Positions 7,731 to 16,032 of a stretch of DNA of 64,000 bases are shown in pieces. Both the position numbers and the translations under genes were made by a program. Source of the stretch: TMP-86 sp044226865 (GTDB lineage: Bacteria > Pseudomonadota > Gammaproteobacteria > Steroidobacterales > Steroidobacteraceae); the NCBI GenBank assembly GCA_044226865.1, contig JBGAGE010000001.1, forward strand, positions 744,001 to 808,000. Reading direction: 5' to 3'. The notes beneath the pieces were generated by a model that saw only the letters and a list, made by a program, of their open reading frames with translations, made no database searches and had not been told where the DNA came from. Position 1 is the stretch's first letter; each line of letters starts with the position of its first letter.

Positions 7731-10700
7731 GCGGCAACCCCTTCGTAAATACCTTCCAAACGATCTTCCAACTCATCGCCGGCCGCGCGCAGCGCGGCCA
7801 GCGTTTTCTCGTCCGGCTGCCAGAAGCGGCGCTCGGAGGCCTCGATCAGGCGGTTCGCCACCTTGGCGGATGCGGCCGGATTCAGTTTCGACAAGCGCTC
7901 GCGCATGGCAGGGTCGAGGATGAAGGTCTGGGTGATCTGCTGATACACCCAGGGCTGCACCTCGCCGGTGGTGGCGGACCAGCCCATCGTGTTCGTGACA
8001 TGCGCCTCGAGTTGGCGCACGCCTTCGAAGCCGTGCTCGAGCATGCCCTCGTACCACTTGGGGTTGAGCGTGCGGGTGCGCGTCTCCAGCGCCACCTGCT
8101 CCGACAGCGTGCGCACCGTGCCGGCGCCGCTGGTCTGGTCGGAGATGTAGACCGGTGCCGCCGTGCCGCCGCGCGCGCGGCGCACGGCGCTGTTGATGCC
8201 GCCCAGGGTGTCGAAATAGGTGTCGACCGTGGTGACGCCGAGCTCGACCGAATCCAGGTTCTGGTAGGTGAGTTGCACGTCCGAGAGCACGCTGGTCAGG
8301 AGCGCGGTGTGCTGCACCGCGCGCCCGCTGCGGCCATAGGCGAAGCTCTTGCGCCGCGTGTAGGTCTCGGCCAGTTCGTCCGCCTCGTTCCAGCGCCCGT
8401 TCTCGATCAGGTGATTGACGTTGGCGCCGTAGGTGCTCTCGGCATTGCCGTACACGCGCAGCGCCGCGGTCTCGATGTCGCAGCCGTGCTCTTCCTGGTA
8501 GCGCAAGGCGTGCTTGCGCACGAAATTGCGGTCGGTGGGCTCGTGGGCCGAGGCTGCAAGGAAGGTGGCCTCCGCCAGCAGCTTGATCTGCAGCGGCAGC
8601 AGGTCGCGGAAAATGCCCGACAGCGTCAGCACCACATCGATGCGCGGCCGGCCGAGTTCCTCCAGCGGGATCAGCGTGGCGCCGGCGATGCGGCCGTAGC
8701 TGTCGAAGCGCGGGCGCGCGCCGAGCAGCGCGAGCGCCTGCGCGATCGGGCCGCCCTCGGTCTTGAGGTTGTCCGTGCCCCACAGCACCAGCGCGATCGA
8801 TTCGGGAAAGGCGTGGCCGTCGGCGAGGTGCCGGTCGATCAGGCGCTGCGCCTGGCGCGTGCCGTCCAGCACGGCGAAAGCGCTCGGAATGCGGAAGGGA
8901 TCGAAGCCGTGCAGATTGCGGCCCGTCGGCAGCACCGCCGGGGTGCGTACCAGATCGCCGCCCGGCGCGGGACGCAGGAAGCGTCCCTCGAGGGCGCGCA
9001 GGATGGAGTCGATTTCGTGGTCCACGGCGAGCAGGCGGTCGGCGGCCTGCAGGTCGCGGCAACGCGCCAGCAGCGCCTCGCTCGCCGGCAGTCCTGCGTG
9101 GCTCAACGCCGCGGCCGGCGCCACGCCTTCGGAAAGCGCCTGCAGCACCTCGCGCGGCAGGCCCGCCTGCTGGTCCATCGCCGCCGCGCCGTCCGACATG
9201 GCGGACAGGAAGTCGACACGCTCGGGCAGCGTTGCGGCCTTGCCCACCACGTGCAGTCCATGGGGAATCAGCGTGTATTCGAGCTCCAGCATCTGCGCGG
9301 TCAACTTGCCGATGTGCGCGTCGGTATCGCTCCACGCCGGCTCCGCCGGCGCCAGGTCCAATGCCGCCGCCTGCGCCTGGATGGTCTGCGCCAGCTGCGC
9401 GCGCGATTCGGGATTCTCCGACACCGCACTGCGCCAGCTTTCGATCGACGCCTTCAATTCCGTCAGGCCCTTGTACAGGCCGGCGTTGGCGATGGGCGGC
9501 GTCAGGTAGCTGATCAGCGTGGCGCCGCTGCGGCGCTTGGCGATGGTGCCTTCCGACGGATTGTTGGAGGCGTACAGATACAGATTCGGCAGATCGCCGA
9601 TGAGCCGGTCGGGCCAGCAGGCGCCGGACATGCCGGTCTGCTTGCCGGGCATGAATTCCAATGCGCCGTGCGTGCCGAAATGCAGCACCGCATGTGCGCC
9701 GAAATCCTCGCGCAGGAAGCGATAGAACGCCGAGAAGGCGTGCGTCGGGGCAAAGCCCTTCTCGAACAGCAGGCGCATGGGGTCGCCTTCGTAGCCGAAG
9801 CCCGGCTGCACGCCCACGAACACGTTGCCGAAGCGTTCGCCCAGCACGTGGAGCGTGGCGCCATCGCTGAGCTGCTTGCCGGGGGCCGGTCCCCACTGCG
9901 CCTCGATTTCCTTCAAGTGGCGTTCGCGGCGCACGTGTTCGTTCACCGGAATGCGCTTGTGCACGTTGGCGAGCGCGCCGAACTGCGTGGCATTGCCCTC
10001 GATGATGCGCGTGCGCAGGGCATCGACGCTATCCGGCAGTTCCACCTGATAACCATGCTGGCGCATGGCGCTGAGCGTGTTGTAGAGCGAGGCGAACACC
10101 GACAGGTGCGCCGCCGTGCCCGCATTGCCGGCATTGGGCGGGAAGTTGAACAGCACGATGGCCACCTTGCGCTGCGCGCGTTCGGCGCGGCGCAGGTCGA
10201 TGAGCTTGCCGACACGTGCGGCGAGCGCCGCGGCGCGCTCTTCGTGCGCCACCATGTCGTGGGTGTCCTGCGCCAGCTTCGAGCGGCCGCCGAACACCAT
10301 CGGCCCGGTGGAACCGTCGAGCTCGGGGATGGCCACCATGATGGTGGCCTCCACCGGCAGCAGGCCGCGATCCGAGCCTTCCCAGTCCTGCAGTGTCTGG
10401 AATTCGACCGGATGCGCCGACAGGTACGGCACGTCCAGCGCCGCGAGGGTTTCCTCGGCGGCCTTGGAGTCGTTGTAGGCCGGCCCGCCGACCAGCGAAA
10501 AGCCGGTGAGCGACACCATCGCATCGATCTGCGGGACCCCGTCCTTGACGAAGAAGCGGTCGATGGCGCAGCGCGCGTCCAGGCCCGTGGCGAAGGCGGG
10601 AATCACGCGCAAGCCGCGCGCTTCGAGCGCCGCGATCACGCCGTCGTAGTGGCCGCAGTTGCCAGCCAGCAGGTAGGAGCGCAGCAACAACACGCCCACC

Positions 10701-11440
10701 GTGCCGTTCTTGCCGCCGGCCGGCAGGTCGCTCATGTGCTCGCTGAAGCGCTGCTTCATGCGCGGGTGGTACACGCCGACCTCGGGGTAGGCGATGGGCG
10801 CGGGCACCTTGGCGGAGGACTGCAGCGCGGCGCGCGCGCCGCCGGCATAACGCCCGATGAGGAAGCGCACCATGTTGAGGATGTTGTCCTCGGATCCCGC
10901 CAGCCAGTATTGCAGGGTGAGGAAATAGGCGCGCACGTCCTGCGCCGTGCCGGGAATGAAGCGCAGCAATTGCGGCACGCGCCGCAGCATCTTCATCTGC
11001 TCGGCACCGGCGGTGACATTCTTCTTCTTGGCTCCGCGCAGGCGCTTGAGCAGCGCCAGGGGCCCGCTCTGCGTGCCATCCATGGAGAAGCGGCCCATGC
11101 GCGTCATGCGCACGATTTCCGCGGCCGACATGGCGCACACCATGGCATCGCAATGCTCGCGCCGGGCGGCGAGGGCGTCCACCAGCGGCCGCCAGTGATC
11201 CTCGAGGAACAGCATGGTCACGATGATGATGTCGCCCTGCGCGATGGCATCGAGGCAGCGTTGCAGCGCGGCACCATCGCTTCCCCATTCATCGGCGGCA
11301 TGCACGGCGAGTTGCAGGCCCGGCAGATCGCGCAGCAGGCGCTGCTGTGCGCGCATCGTGGCGCTGGACAGGTGACTGTCCATGGTCACGATGACCACAC
11401 GGATCGGCGTCGGGTCAGCGGCTGAAATGCGCTTTGGCAT
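7727..11440 (-). CDS. bchH: BchH, magnesium chelatase subunit H
   Basis: 1237 residues, within the normal size for BchH. This porphyrin-binding subunit works with BchI and BchD (not in the window) to insert Mg2+ into protoporphyrin IX, the first committed step. The N-terminus PIRVVIVTMDSHLSSA and later blocks FGTHGALEFMPGKQTGMSG, YASNNPSEGTIAKRR and LMPTG-type glycine-rich segments are family landmarks. The start at 11440 overlaps the bchB 3' end by 26 nt. A very long open frame on the opposite strand across this gene is a codon-bias shadow. Confidence 0.98.
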   Translation of the reverse strand: MPKRISAADPTPIRVVIVTMDSHLSSATMRAQQRLLRDLPGLQLAVHAADEWGSDGAALQRCLDAIAQGDIIIVTMLFLEDHWRPLVDALAARREHCDAMVCAMSAAEIVRMTRMGRFSMDGTQSGPLALLKRLRGAKKKNVTAGAEQMKMLRRVPQLLRFIPGTAQDVRAYFLTLQYWLAGSEDNILNMVRFLIGRYAGGARAALQSSAKVPAPIAYPEVGVYHPRMKQRFSEHMSDLPAGGKNGTVGVLLLRSYLLAGNCGHYDGVIAALEARGLRVIPAFATGLDARCAIDRFFVKDGVPQIDAMVSLTGFSLVGGPAYNDSKAAEETLAALDVPYLSAHPVEFQTLQDWEGSDRGLLPVEATIMVAIPELDGSTGPMVFGGRSKLAQDTHDMVAHEERAAALAARVGKLIDLRRAERAQRKVAIVLFNFPPNAGNAGTAAHLSVFASLYNTLSAMRQHGYQVELPDSVDALRTRIIEGNATQFGALANVHKRIPVNEHVRRERHLKEIEAQWGPAPGKQLSDGATLHVLGERFGNVFVGVQPGFGYEGDPMRLLFEKGFAPTHAFSAFYRFLREDFGAHAVLHFGTHGALEFMPGKQTGMSGACWPDRLIGDLPNLYLYASNNPSEGTIAKRRSGATLISYLTPPIANAGLYKGLTELKASIESWRSAVSENPESRAQLAQTIQAQAAALDLAPAEPAWSDTDAHIGKLTAQMLELEYTLIPHGLHVVGKAATLPERVDFLSAMSDGAAAMDQQAGLPREVLQALSEGVAPAAALSHAGLPASEALLARCRDLQAADRLLAVDHEIDSILRALEGRFLRPAPGGDLVRTPAVLPTGRNLHGFDPFRIPSAFAVLDGTRQAQRLIDRHLADGHAFPESIALVLWGTDNLKTEGGPIAQALALLGARPRFDSYGRIAGATLIPLEELGRPRIDVVLTLSGIFRDLLPLQIKLLAEATFLAASAHEPTDRNFVRKHALRYQEEHGCDIETAALRVYGNAESTYGANVNHLIENGRWNEADELAETYTRRKSFAYGRSGRAVQHTALLTSVLSDVQLTYQNLDSVELGVTTVDTYFDTLGGINSAVRRARGGTAAPVYISDQTSGAGTVRTLSEQVALETRTRTLNPKWYEGMLEHGFEGVRQLEAHVTNTMGWSATTGEVQPWVYQQITQTFILDPAMRERLSKLNPAASAKVANRLIEASERRFWQPDEKTLAALRAAGDELEDRLEGIYEGVAA

Positions 11441-12965
11441 CGTACAGCGTCTCCACGGTGATCAGGGCGAGGGATCTTTCGGCGGCAAATTTCTCGGTAT
11501 TGCGGCGCGCCTTGCCGCGCACGAAGAAGGGAATCTTGCCCAGTTCCTTCTCCGCATCGGGCGCCCAGCTGGCCGTTCCGGCGGGCTGGACCTGCGCCAC
11601 CGGCGCGGGCTTGGTCGCCGCCGAGCCGAGGTGGGAGGCGGGCGCCGCATCGTGAAACTCGAAGTCGCCGCGGAACATGGTGAGCAGGTGCTCTTCCAGG
11701 CCCATCATCAGCGGGTGCACCCAGGTATCGAAGATGACGTTTGCGCCTTCGAAACCCATCTGCGGCGAGTAGCGCGCGGGAAAATCCTGCACGTGCACGG
11801 GCGATGAGATGACCGCGCATGGAATGCCCAGGCGCTTGGCGATGTGCCGCTCCATCTGCGTGCCCAGCACCAGTTCCGGTTGCAGTTGCGCCACGCGTTC
11901 CTCGACCTGCAGGTAGTCGTCGGTGATCAGCGCTTCGAGCCCGTAGAGCTTCGCCGCGTCGCGGATCTCGCGCGCGAACTCGCGGCTGTAGGTGCCCAAG
12001 CCCACCACCGTGAAACCCAGTTCCTGCGCCGCGATGCGCGCCGCCGCGATGGCGTGGGTGGCATCGCCGAACACGAACACGCGCTTGCCGGTGAGATAGG
12101 TGGAGTCCACCGAATGCGAATACCAGCTCGAGTGCGAGGGCGCGCCGTGCAGGGCGGCCTGCGGGTCCGTCCCCGCCAGTGTCGCGACTTCATGGATGAA
12201 TTCACGCGTGGCGCCCAAGCCAATCGGCACCGTGGTGACGATGGGTTGATCGAAGGTGCGCTTCAGCCACTGCGCTGCCTGGAAGCCGGTTTCCGGATAC
12301 ATGAGCACGTTGAAATCCGCCTCGCCCAGGCGCGCGAGGTCGGCGGGCGTGGCGCCCAGCGGCGCCACCACGTTCACGTCCACGCCGATCTGCTCGAGCA
12401 GCTGGCGCATGGCGCGCAGGTCGTCGCGATGGCGGAATCCCAGCGCCGTGGGGCCCAGCACATTGCAGCTGGCGCGCGTGCCGGGCTCGCGCGGCGGCCG
12501 CTTGAATCCCGGTGCCGGCGCCTGCGAGGCATTCATCGCGCGGACCAGGTGGTAGAAGGTTTCGGCTGCGCCCCAGTTTTCCTTGCGCTGATAGGAGGGC
12601 AGTTCCAGGGGCACGACGGGAATTGGCAGCGACAGCGCGCGCGCCAGTCCGCCCGGATCGTCCTGGATCAACTCGGCGGTGCAGGACGCGCCCACCAGCA
12701 TGGCCTGCGGGCGGAACCGCTCGTACGCCTCGCGCGCCGCGGTCTGGAACAGCCCGGCGGTGTCGCCGCCCAGGTCGCGCGCCTGGAAGGTGGTGTAGGT
12801 CACGGGCGGGCGGCGCGGCAGACGCTCGATCATGGTGAACAACAGGTCGGCGTAGGTATCGCCCTGCGGCGCGTGCAGCACGTAGTGCACATCTTTCATC
12901 GCGGTCGCGATGCGCATGGCGCCGACATGCGGCGGTCCTTCGTATGTCCAGACCGTGAGCTGCAC
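11415..12965 (-). CDS. bchB: BchB, dark protochlorophyllide reductase subunit B
   Basis: 516 residues. Forms the catalytic alpha2beta2 NB protein with BchN. The N-terminus MQLTVWTYEGPPHVGAM matches the family, and Asp36 (in HAPQGDTYAD) is the unusual oxygen ligand to the NB cluster known from Rhodobacter. The C-terminal extension contains a small domain with WAPDAEKELGKIPFFVRGKA. It starts with GTG at 12965, 1 nt after the bchN stop. The 26-nt overlap with bchH is longer than the usual ATGA junctions of this run. Confidence 0.97.
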   Translation of the reverse strand: MQLTVWTYEGPPHVGAMRIATAMKDVHYVLHAPQGDTYADLLFTMIERLPRRPPVTYTTFQARDLGGDTAGLFQTAAREAYERFRPQAMLVGASCTAELIQDDPGGLARALSLPIPVVPLELPSYQRKENWGAAETFYHLVRAMNASQAPAPGFKRPPREPGTRASCNVLGPTALGFRHRDDLRAMRQLLEQIGVDVNVVAPLGATPADLARLGEADFNVLMYPETGFQAAQWLKRTFDQPIVTTVPIGLGATREFIHEVATLAGTDPQAALHGAPSHSSWYSHSVDSTYLTGKRVFVFGDATHAIAAARIAAQELGFTVVGLGTYSREFAREIRDAAKLYGLEALITDDYLQVEERVAQLQPELVLGTQMERHIAKRLGIPCAVISSPVHVQDFPARYSPQMGFEGANVIFDTWVHPLMMGLEEHLLTMFRGDFEFHDAAPASHLGSAATKPAPVAQVQPAGTASWAPDAEKELGKIPFFVRGKARRNTEKFAAERSLALITVETLYDAKAHFSR

Positions 12966-12966
12966 G

Positions 12967-14259
12967 TCAGGCCACCAACCGCGTACGCCGCAGCAGCGGG
13001 CGGGCGAACAACTCGGCCAGGTCGGCGGCCTGATCGAAACCCTGGATGGGCGTGAACACCAGTTCGATCGACCATTTGCTGGTGAGCCCGGCAGCTTCCA
13101 GCGGATTGGCCAGTCCCAAGCCGCAGACCACGATGTCGGGCTTGGCCGCGTGACAGCGGTCGAGCTGGTTCTCCACGTGCTGGCCCTCGACGATGGCCGT
13201 GCCGCGCGGCAGCAGCGCCAGCTCCGGCGCGAGGTGCGCGCGATGTAGATACGGCGTGCCCACCTCGATCAGTTCCATCGCCATTTCGGAGGCGAGGAAG
13301 CGCGCCAGCGGCACTTCCAGCTGCGAGTCGGGAAAGAAGAAAATGCGCTTGCCCGCCAGTTGCTCGCGGTAACGCGCCAGCGAGCGCTGCGCGCGCTCGT
13401 ACGCGGGCTGGGTGACGCGGCGAAACAGCGCATCATCGATGCCGAAAACCTGCGCCGCGGCACGCAGCCACGCCAGCGTGCCGTCCGCGCCGAGCGGGAA
13501 GGGCGCCGGAATGTGGCGCGCACCGCGTTCCTCCAGCGCGCGCGCCGTGTCGGCGAGGAAGGGTTGCGCCAGCAGGAAGCGCGTGCCCGCGCCGACGCTG
13601 GGCAATTCGGTGGAACGGCGCGGCGGCATGAATTGCACGTCGATGGACAATTCGGCGAACAAGCGCCGCATCTGGTCCTCGACCACATCCGCCAACGCCC
13701 CGACCACCAGCAGCCGCTGCGGGTCATCCTGGCCCTGGGCCGGAAGCGAGGGAACGAGCGACGCGAGGCAGGCATCCTCGCCCTGGGTGAAGGTGGTTTC
13801 GATGCCGCTGCCCGAGTAATTGAGCACGCGCACCCGCGGCGAGAAACGTCCGGACAGGCGCAGCGCTGCGCGCGACAGGTCCAGCTTGATGACTTCCGAG
13901 GGGCACGAGCCGACCAGGAACAACAGCTTGATGTCGGGGCGGCGTTCCAGCAGCTGCGTCACCACGCGATCCAGCTCGGTGTTGGCATCGGCGAGGCCCG
14001 CGAGATCGCGGTCGTCGATGATGGCGGTGGCGAAGCGCGGCTCGGCGAAGATCATCACGCCGGCAGCGGATTGGATCAGGTGCGCGCAGGTGCGCGAACC
14101 CACGACCAGGAAGAAGGCGTCCTGGATCTTGCGATGCAGCCAGATGATGCCGGTGAGGCCGCAGAACACCTCGCGCTGGCCGCGCTCGGCGGAGTAGCGC
14201 AGGTCACTGCGCAGGGCGGCGCTCTTGGGCGTCGCGCAGGGTTCGGCGCCCACGCTCAA
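12967..14259 (-). CDS. bchN: BchN, dark protochlorophyllide reductase subunit N
   Basis: About 430 residues. Carries three of the four ligands of the NB cluster: Cys33 (REVFCGLTG), Cys58 (SRTCAH) and Cys119 (VGSCPSE), with the 25- and 61-residue spacings expected from Rhodobacter BchN. The open frame runs much further upstream, but that extension lies inside bchF in another frame. I choose TTG at 14259, whose TTGA overlaps the bchF stop and which has GGGAG 7 nt upstream. GTG at 14253 is the alternative and would remove two residues. Confidence 0.94.
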   Translation of the reverse strand: MSVGAEPCATPKSAALRSDLRYSAERGQREVFCGLTGIIWLHRKIQDAFFLVVGSRTCAHLIQSAAGVMIFAEPRFATAIIDDRDLAGLADANTELDRVVTQLLERRPDIKLLFLVGSCPSEVIKLDLSRAALRLSGRFSPRVRVLNYSGSGIETTFTQGEDACLASLVPSLPAQGQDDPQRLLVVGALADVVEDQMRRLFAELSIDVQFMPPRRSTELPSVGAGTRFLLAQPFLADTARALEERGARHIPAPFPLGADGTLAWLRAAAQVFGIDDALFRRVTQPAYERAQRSLARYREQLAGKRIFFFPDSQLEVPLARFLASEMAMELIEVGTPYLHRAHLAPELALLPRGTAIVEGQHVENQLDRCHAAKPDIVVCGLGLANPLEAAGLTSKWSIELVFTPIQGFDQAADLAELFARPLLRRTRLVA

Positions 14260-14750
14260 CTGCGCGCTCCCGCCGCGATGGCGCTGCCGGCACGCGCATT
14301 GCCGCGCGCCTCTTCCAGGCGTGCCGCACGCAGCTTCAACACGAACTGCGTCGCGTTGAGCACGTACAAGGCGTAGGCCGCGAGCGCGATGTAGAGTTGA
14401 TAACGCGCGCCGGCCACGCCGAACAGGAGGGCCGCCAGATATAAGGTGTGCAGCGCCAGCACGAACATGCTGACGAAGTCTTCCCAGAAAAACGCGGGCG
14501 CAAACAGGTAACGCCCGAACACGGCGCGTTCCCAGATGCACCCCGTGATCATGATGGTGTACAACACCAGGGTCTTGACCACGACGGAAAGAATGGCGGC
14601 TTCGAGCCCGGCACCGGTGAACAGGTAGCGCAGCACCAGGGCGAGACTGACCAGGAATACGAGGAACTGGATGGGGGCGAGGATCCCTTGCACCAGGGTC
14701 CAGGGCGACTGGTCGCGGCGGCGGCGTTCTTCTTTTGTATACAGTGGCAT
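14256..14750 (-). CDS. bchF: BchF, 3-vinyl bacteriochlorophyllide hydratase
   Basis: 164 residues (166 if the GTG at 14756 is used). Adds water to the C3 vinyl group of chlorophyllide on the way to bacteriochlorophyll a. Four hydrophobic helices are visible, with family blocks LYTKEERRRRDQSPWTLVQG at the N-terminus and GCIWERAVFGRYLFAPAFFW in the middle. It is the first gene of the minus-strand run bchFNBHLM-lhaA-puhABC-acsF-puhE, downstream of the divergent regulatory region at 14757-15038. No strong Shine-Dalgarno is seen. Confidence 0.94.
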   Translation of the reverse strand: MPLYTKEERRRRDQSPWTLVQGILAPIQFLVFLVSLALVLRYLFTGAGLEAAILSVVVKTLVLYTIMITGCIWERAVFGRYLFAPAFFWEDFVSMFVLALHTLYLAALLFGVAGARYQLYIALAAYALYVLNATQFVLKLRAARLEEARGNARAGSAIAAGARS

Positions 14751-14824
14751 GGGCACAGGTCTTGGGTTGCAACCGTAAGGGCCGTTGGCACCCTCAAAAC
14801 GCTATTCAAATCCCTTCAACCGCC

Positions 14825-14853
14825 ACCCTAGACCCCCCTCTGTTCGCTGTCAA
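14825..14853 (-). promoter_or_regulatory. Candidate bchF promoter with near PpsR box
   Basis: On the minus strand TTGACA (14853-14848) is followed after 17 nt by TAGGGT (14830-14825), about 75 nt before bchF. The -35 lies inside TGT-N12-ACG at 14848-14865, one base away from the TGT-N12-ACA box bound by PpsR/CrtJ. It is therefore a plausible site for repression of the bch-puh run. Only one box is seen and it is imperfect. Confidence 0.45.
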
Positions 14854-14875
14854 CAAAACTGTACGTAAAGTCTCC

Positions 14876-14904
14876 TTGACAACCGCAGGGGGAATTGCGA
14901 TTGT
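14876..14904 (+). promoter_or_regulatory. Candidate aerR promoter
   Basis: TTGACA (14876-14881), 17-nt spacer, GATTGT (14899-14904). The -35 is perfect and the -10 is weak (3 of 6). It points toward aerR, leaving a leader of about 130 nt. With the opposite element at 14825-14853 the two promoters are back to back in the 282-bp gap between bchF and aerR. The rest of the gap (14905-15038) shows no other clear signal apart from the aerR ribosome binding site. Confidence 0.4.
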
Positions 14905-15038
14905 CCATTTGACGCCGGGATGGTTTCGAGGGGATGCTTCCTTGCAACGACTACAACGACCTCCGGCTGCTGAACGGAGGCTTTCGCGGATTGCGGGGGC
15001 AGGCACGATGCCCGCGAATCCCACCGGGGGTACGGATC

Positions 15039-15980
15039 ATGACGATCGGTGACGTAACGGAGAAGCTGGCCAATCGTTCCAACTGGGACTCGCTGTGCTC
15101 GGAAGGCGCAAAAGCAGAGGCCGTTCCCGCGCCGGCTACACCGGCTGCCGTCATCGCCCGCCCAACGGGAGTCTCGCCCGAGCGCATGGACCGGCTGGTT
15201 CGCACCATCGAGGGTGAAATCGTGCCGCGGCTGGTGATGGCGCGGCGCGTGCCGCGAGCGCCGGAAGTGGTACGGCCGGAAGGAAACCTCGGACCGGACT
15301 CCCTGGATGTGAACGAACTCGTGCGCCTGCTGCTGGCTCACGACGTGAGCGTCGCTTCGGCCTACATCGAGACCGTGCGCCAGCGTGGCGCGACGCTCGA
15401 ACTGGTGTGCCTGGAATTGCTCGCGCCGGCGGCGCGCCTGCTGGGCCTCATGTGGGAACGCGACGAATGCGATTTCATGCAGGTGACGGTCGGCCTGTGC
15501 CGGCTGCATCAGCTGCTGCGCGAGCTCAGCCCGGAATTCCGCACCGAGGACGAGGAGGCCGCCGCGCAGAACCGCAATCTGCGGCGCATCCTGCTCGTCC
15601 CCTGTCCCGGTGACCAGCACACCTTCGGCATTTCGCTGGTGGCGCAATTCCTGCGCAGGGCGGGGTGGGACGTATGGCACGAGTTCCCGGCAGCGAGCGC
15701 CGATATCCTCGAAATCGTCAGCAACCATTGGCTGGCTGTCGTCGGATTGTCGGTGGGAAATGAGGCGCAGCTCGAGGAAGTCTCGGCTATGATTCGCGCC
15801 ATTCGCGCCATTCGCGGCGTGTCGCGCAATCGCGCGGTCGGAGTGCTCGTAGGCGGCCCGGTCCTGGTCGGCCGGCCGGAGCTTGCGCTTTCGGTGGGTG
15901 CGGATGCAACGGCGGCGGACGGTCCCCAGGCCGTGCTGCGCGCCGAATACGTGATCAATTCATTGGCGGCGTCCAATTAG
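15039..15980 (+). CDS. aerR: AerR/PpaA, cobalamin-binding antirepressor of PpsR
   Basis: 313 residues. A helical cap (about residues 60-170) is followed by a B12-binding Rossmann-like domain (about 180-305). The DxHxxG signature is intact as DQHTFG in PCPGDQHTFGIS, and a Gly-rich strand VGVLVGGPVLVG follows. AerR-type proteins bind cobalamin in a light-dependent way and modulate PpsR/CrtJ. I choose the ATG at 15039 (MTIGDVTEKLAN) because GGGGG lies about 9 nt upstream; the frame is open further back to 14934 but that part does not look like protein. It is immediately upstream of its presumed partner ppsR. Confidence 0.92.
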   Translation: MTIGDVTEKLANRSNWDSLCSEGAKAEAVPAPATPAAVIARPTGVSPERMDRLVRTIEGEIVPRLVMARRVPRAPEVVRPEGNLGPDSLDVNELVRLLLAHDVSVASAYIETVRQRGATLELVCLELLAPAARLLGLMWERDECDFMQVTVGLCRLHQLLRELSPEFRTEDEEAAAQNRNLRRILLVPCPGDQHTFGISLVAQFLRRAGWDVWHEFPAASADILEIVSNHWLAVVGLSVGNEAQLEEVSAMIRAIRAIRGVSRNRAVGVLVGGPVLVGRPELALSVGADATAADGPQAVLRAEYVINSLAASN

Positions 15981-15992
15981 GGCGACGGGGAG

Positions 15993-16019
15993 TTGCCGGC
16001 CTTTTTAGGCCGACGGCAA
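15993..16019 (+). promoter_or_regulatory. Bulged stem-loop between aerR and ppsR
   Basis: CGGCC-TTTTTA-GGCCG (16 nt, 5-bp stem) is extended by TTGC/GCAA across a 3-nt bulge. It fills most of the 52-bp gap between the two genes and ends 14 nt before the ppsR GTG. There is no trailing U-tract, so it may tune the AerR:PpsR ratio by attenuation or mRNA processing rather than end transcription. Confidence 0.4.
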
Positions 16020-16032
16020 AAGTCGAGGGTTC

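Noticed and set aside
8000..11425. 1141-codon open frame on the plus strand opposite bchH
   Set aside because: It has no recognisable protein character (His/Gln/Arg-rich) and lies entirely antisense to an unmistakable bchH; it is a GC-rich codon shadow.
14260..14772. Upstream extension of the bchN frame to 14772
   Set aside because: Lies within bchF; would add about 170 Arg/Pro-rich residues absent from all BchN.
14870..14905. FNR box near the aerR promoter
   Set aside because: TTGAC is present but the matching ATCAA half-site at 4-bp spacing is not.
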